Positions 7,321 to 7,885 of a stretch of DNA of 7,885 nucleotides are shown piece by piece. This DNA is from Chloroflexota bacterium (GTDB lineage: Bacteria; Chloroflexota; Anaerolineae; Anaerolineales; DRKV01), in assembly GCA_011051635.1 (NCBI GenBank), contig DRKV01000466.1, positions 1 through 7,885 on the forward strand, given 5' to 3'. Every line of letters starts with the position of its first letter. Position 1 is the stretch's first letter. Made by a program: the position numbers and the translations under genes. A model generated the notes under the pieces. That model worked only from the letters and a program-made list of their open reading frames with translations, was not told the origin of the DNA and did not search any database.

Positions 7321-7347
7321 TCGGAAGGTGAGTAAGGGGTGTCAAAA

Positions 7348-7392
7348 CGAAAACGACCTGTCAGCCGATAAAGAGCAAACAAGTCGTTTTCG
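7348..7392. promoter_or_regulatory. Inverted repeat with 10-bp perfect arms in the amylopullulanase leader
   Basis: CGAAAACGAC (7348-7357) and GTCGTTTTCG (7383-7392) are exact reverse complements, separated by 25 bases and lying 43-88 bases upstream of the start codon. Each arm resembles a half-site of LacI-family operators, which often control sugar-utilisation genes (family knowledge). Alternatively the arms could fold the leader mRNA into a stem with a 25-base loop. The sequence does not decide between these. Confidence 0.5.
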
Positions 7393-7531
7393 CATCTACC
7401 GCGAGGAAATAGTTCTCTCTTGCGACAGAAACAGACCGCGAGAGAAGAATTTCATTCCTTTCGTCAGAATAACGAACGAACACGGACATAGACCACCCTA
7501 TTTTACCCCAAAACGGGAAAAACCCCAGACC

Positions 7532-7554
7532 ATTTGTAGGAATTCCAAACAAAT
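7532..7554. promoter_or_regulatory. Imperfect palindrome in the upstream region
   Basis: ATTTGT (7532-7537) and ACAAAT (7549-7554) flank GGAATTCC (7539-7546), making a nested, slightly off-centre palindrome of 23 bases in AT-rich DNA about 230 bases before the amylopullulanase start. It could be an operator; no regulator is identified. Confidence 0.3.
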
Positions 7555-7670
7555 CTCAAGTACTTTGTAACGATATTCAACTATCCCCACTGCGAACAAG
7601 AGTGCATTTCGGCGAATGCCGGGGAATCTCGCATCACGGGAATACACGCCCCTCATCCCCCTGTTTTACA

Positions 7671-7713
7671 GCGCAAATCAGCGGCCATCAGCGCAATCTG
7701 CGTTCTCCGCGGA
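7671..7713 (-). repeat. Degenerate 10-bp tandem repeat element (CGCWGAT), right copy, inverted relative to the left copy
   Basis: On the minus strand CGCAGAT (7702-7696) is followed by CGCTGAT at 7693-7687 and 7683-7677, spaced 9 and 10 bp, the same phasing as the left copy. A TCCGCGGA palindrome (7706-7713) sits at its edge. Positions 7705-7677 agree with 1601-1629 at 27 of 29 bases. It begins about 27 bases beyond the stop codon of the histidine kinase gene. Confidence 0.75.
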
Positions 7714-7739
7714 ATTTTCTGGCCGACAAGCCCTCTCCC

Positions 7740-7885
7740 CTACTTCGCGGGCGCTTTGAGTTCCACGATGAAGGTGCTGCCTTTGCCGGGAACGCTCTCT
7801 ACCCGAATGCGTCCGCCGTGCTGCTCAATGACCTGCCGGGCGATGGACAATCCCAGCCCGACGCCGCCGAAGACGTATCCATCAA
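7740..7885 (-). CDS. Sensor histidine kinase, C-terminal fragment (HATPase_c end), 5' part outside window
   Basis: The minus-strand frame runs from the window edge to TAG (7742-7740) and gives 47 residues. F-G-G-V-G-L-G-L-S-I-A-R-Q-V-I-E-Q-H-G-G is the G2 box and following helix of the GHKL ATPase domain. It is followed by RIRVESVPGKGSTFIVEL, the usual last beta-hairpin of a two-component histidine kinase. The protein stops 7 residues after that strand, so no receiver domain follows. The N and G1 boxes, the phospho-accepting His and the sensor part are outside the window, so the signal is unknown. It lies upstream of the amylopullulanase on the same strand, but a 435-base gap argues against an operon. 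Confidence 0.92.
   Translation of the reverse strand, partial: DGYVFGGVGLGLSIARQVIEQHGGRIRVESVPGKGSTFIVELKAPAK

Larger units (their letters stand above)
7305..7739. other. Non-coding gap between histidine kinase and amylopullulanase (promoter region)
   Basis: This 435-base gap is clearly AT-richer than the genes around it. It must contain the amylopullulanase promoter, but I find no confident -35/-10 pair. A TTGACA reads on the minus strand at 7345-7340 with no usable -10. The gap also holds the RBS, two palindromes and the right-hand CGCWGAT repeat. Two small open frames inside it show no RBS or protein-like composition. No clear terminator for the histidine kinase is seen. Confidence 0.6.

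Noticed and set aside
1731..7331. 1,866-residue open frame on the plus strand opposite the amylopullulanase
   Set aside because: It is the exact codon-by-codon antisense of the GH13 gene, runs into the non-coding gaps on both sides, has a Gly/Val/Arg/His-rich composition with no recognisable domain, and exists because the sense gene lacks TTA, CTA and TCA codons.
7317..7345. TTGACA on the minus strand (7345-7340) as a -35 box
   Set aside because: At 17 bp spacing the -10 position reads GAAAAG and overlaps the RBS, so a transcript could not contain a functional leader.
7305..7382. Longer amylopullulanase start at the ATG of 7382 (26 extra residues)
   Set aside because: It would put a charged segment in front of the signal peptide, overlaps the inverted repeat and ignores the strong RBS 9 bases before the ATG at 7304.
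7328..7570. Small open frames in the upstream gap (80 aa plus strand, 63 aa minus strand 7361-7552)
   Set aside because: No RBS, low-complexity charged or random composition, and they lie in AT-rich palindrome-bearing promoter DNA.
7604..7619. GCATT/AATGC hairpin as terminator of the histidine kinase gene
   Set aside because: Only a 5-bp stem and no T-tract in the right direction; it is also over 100 bases past the stop codon.

Overview
The window (7,885 bases, GC-rich genes with AT-richer gaps) reads like a chromosomal stretch from a Chloroflexota bacterium, most likely Anaerolineae. This is inferred from the flavour of the proteins: a secreted multi-module GH13 enzyme ending in a short F-P-L-I-L-R tail, a neighbouring polytopic-membrane-protein fragment, and CGCTGAT-type intergenic repeats. 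No rRNA or marker gene is present to prove it. There are no RNA genes, CRISPR arrays, transposases or phage genes.

Layout: (1) 1-336, plus strand, the 3' end of a gene whose product resembles the C-terminal domain of a large membrane protein. (2) 308-1513, minus strand, a complete 12-TM MFS transporter of drug:H+ antiporter type, converging on gene 1 with a 29-bp overlap. (3) 1514-1904, a non-coding gap with a CGCTGAT-type repeat, several GC-rich palindromes and a textbook intrinsic terminator for the gene upstream on the minus strand. (4) 1905-7304, minus strand, one very large gene (1,799 aa) for a secreted amylopullulanase-like GH13 enzyme with about ten modules. (5) 7305-7739, an AT-richer non-coding leader and promoter region with a good RBS, a 10-bp-arm inverted repeat, a second palindrome and another copy of the CGCTGAT repeat in opposite orientation. 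(6) 7740-7885, minus strand, the last 47 codons of a sensor histidine kinase.

The histidine kinase, amylopullulanase and MFS genes lie in the same direction. The long gaps, the terminator and the independent RBS suggest separate transcription units rather than an operon. The biology that can be read is extracellular starch, glycogen or pullulan breakdown by a surface or secreted enzyme. A role for the MFS protein or the kinase in that process is possible but nothing in the sequence shows it.

I see no undescribed multi-gene system. The points most worth a second look are the C-terminal tail of the amylopullulanase, its four cysteines confined to one part of the catalytic domain, an unassigned module after the first FnIII domain, the inverted repeat in its leader, and the two inverted copies of an intergenic repeat that bracket the gene.
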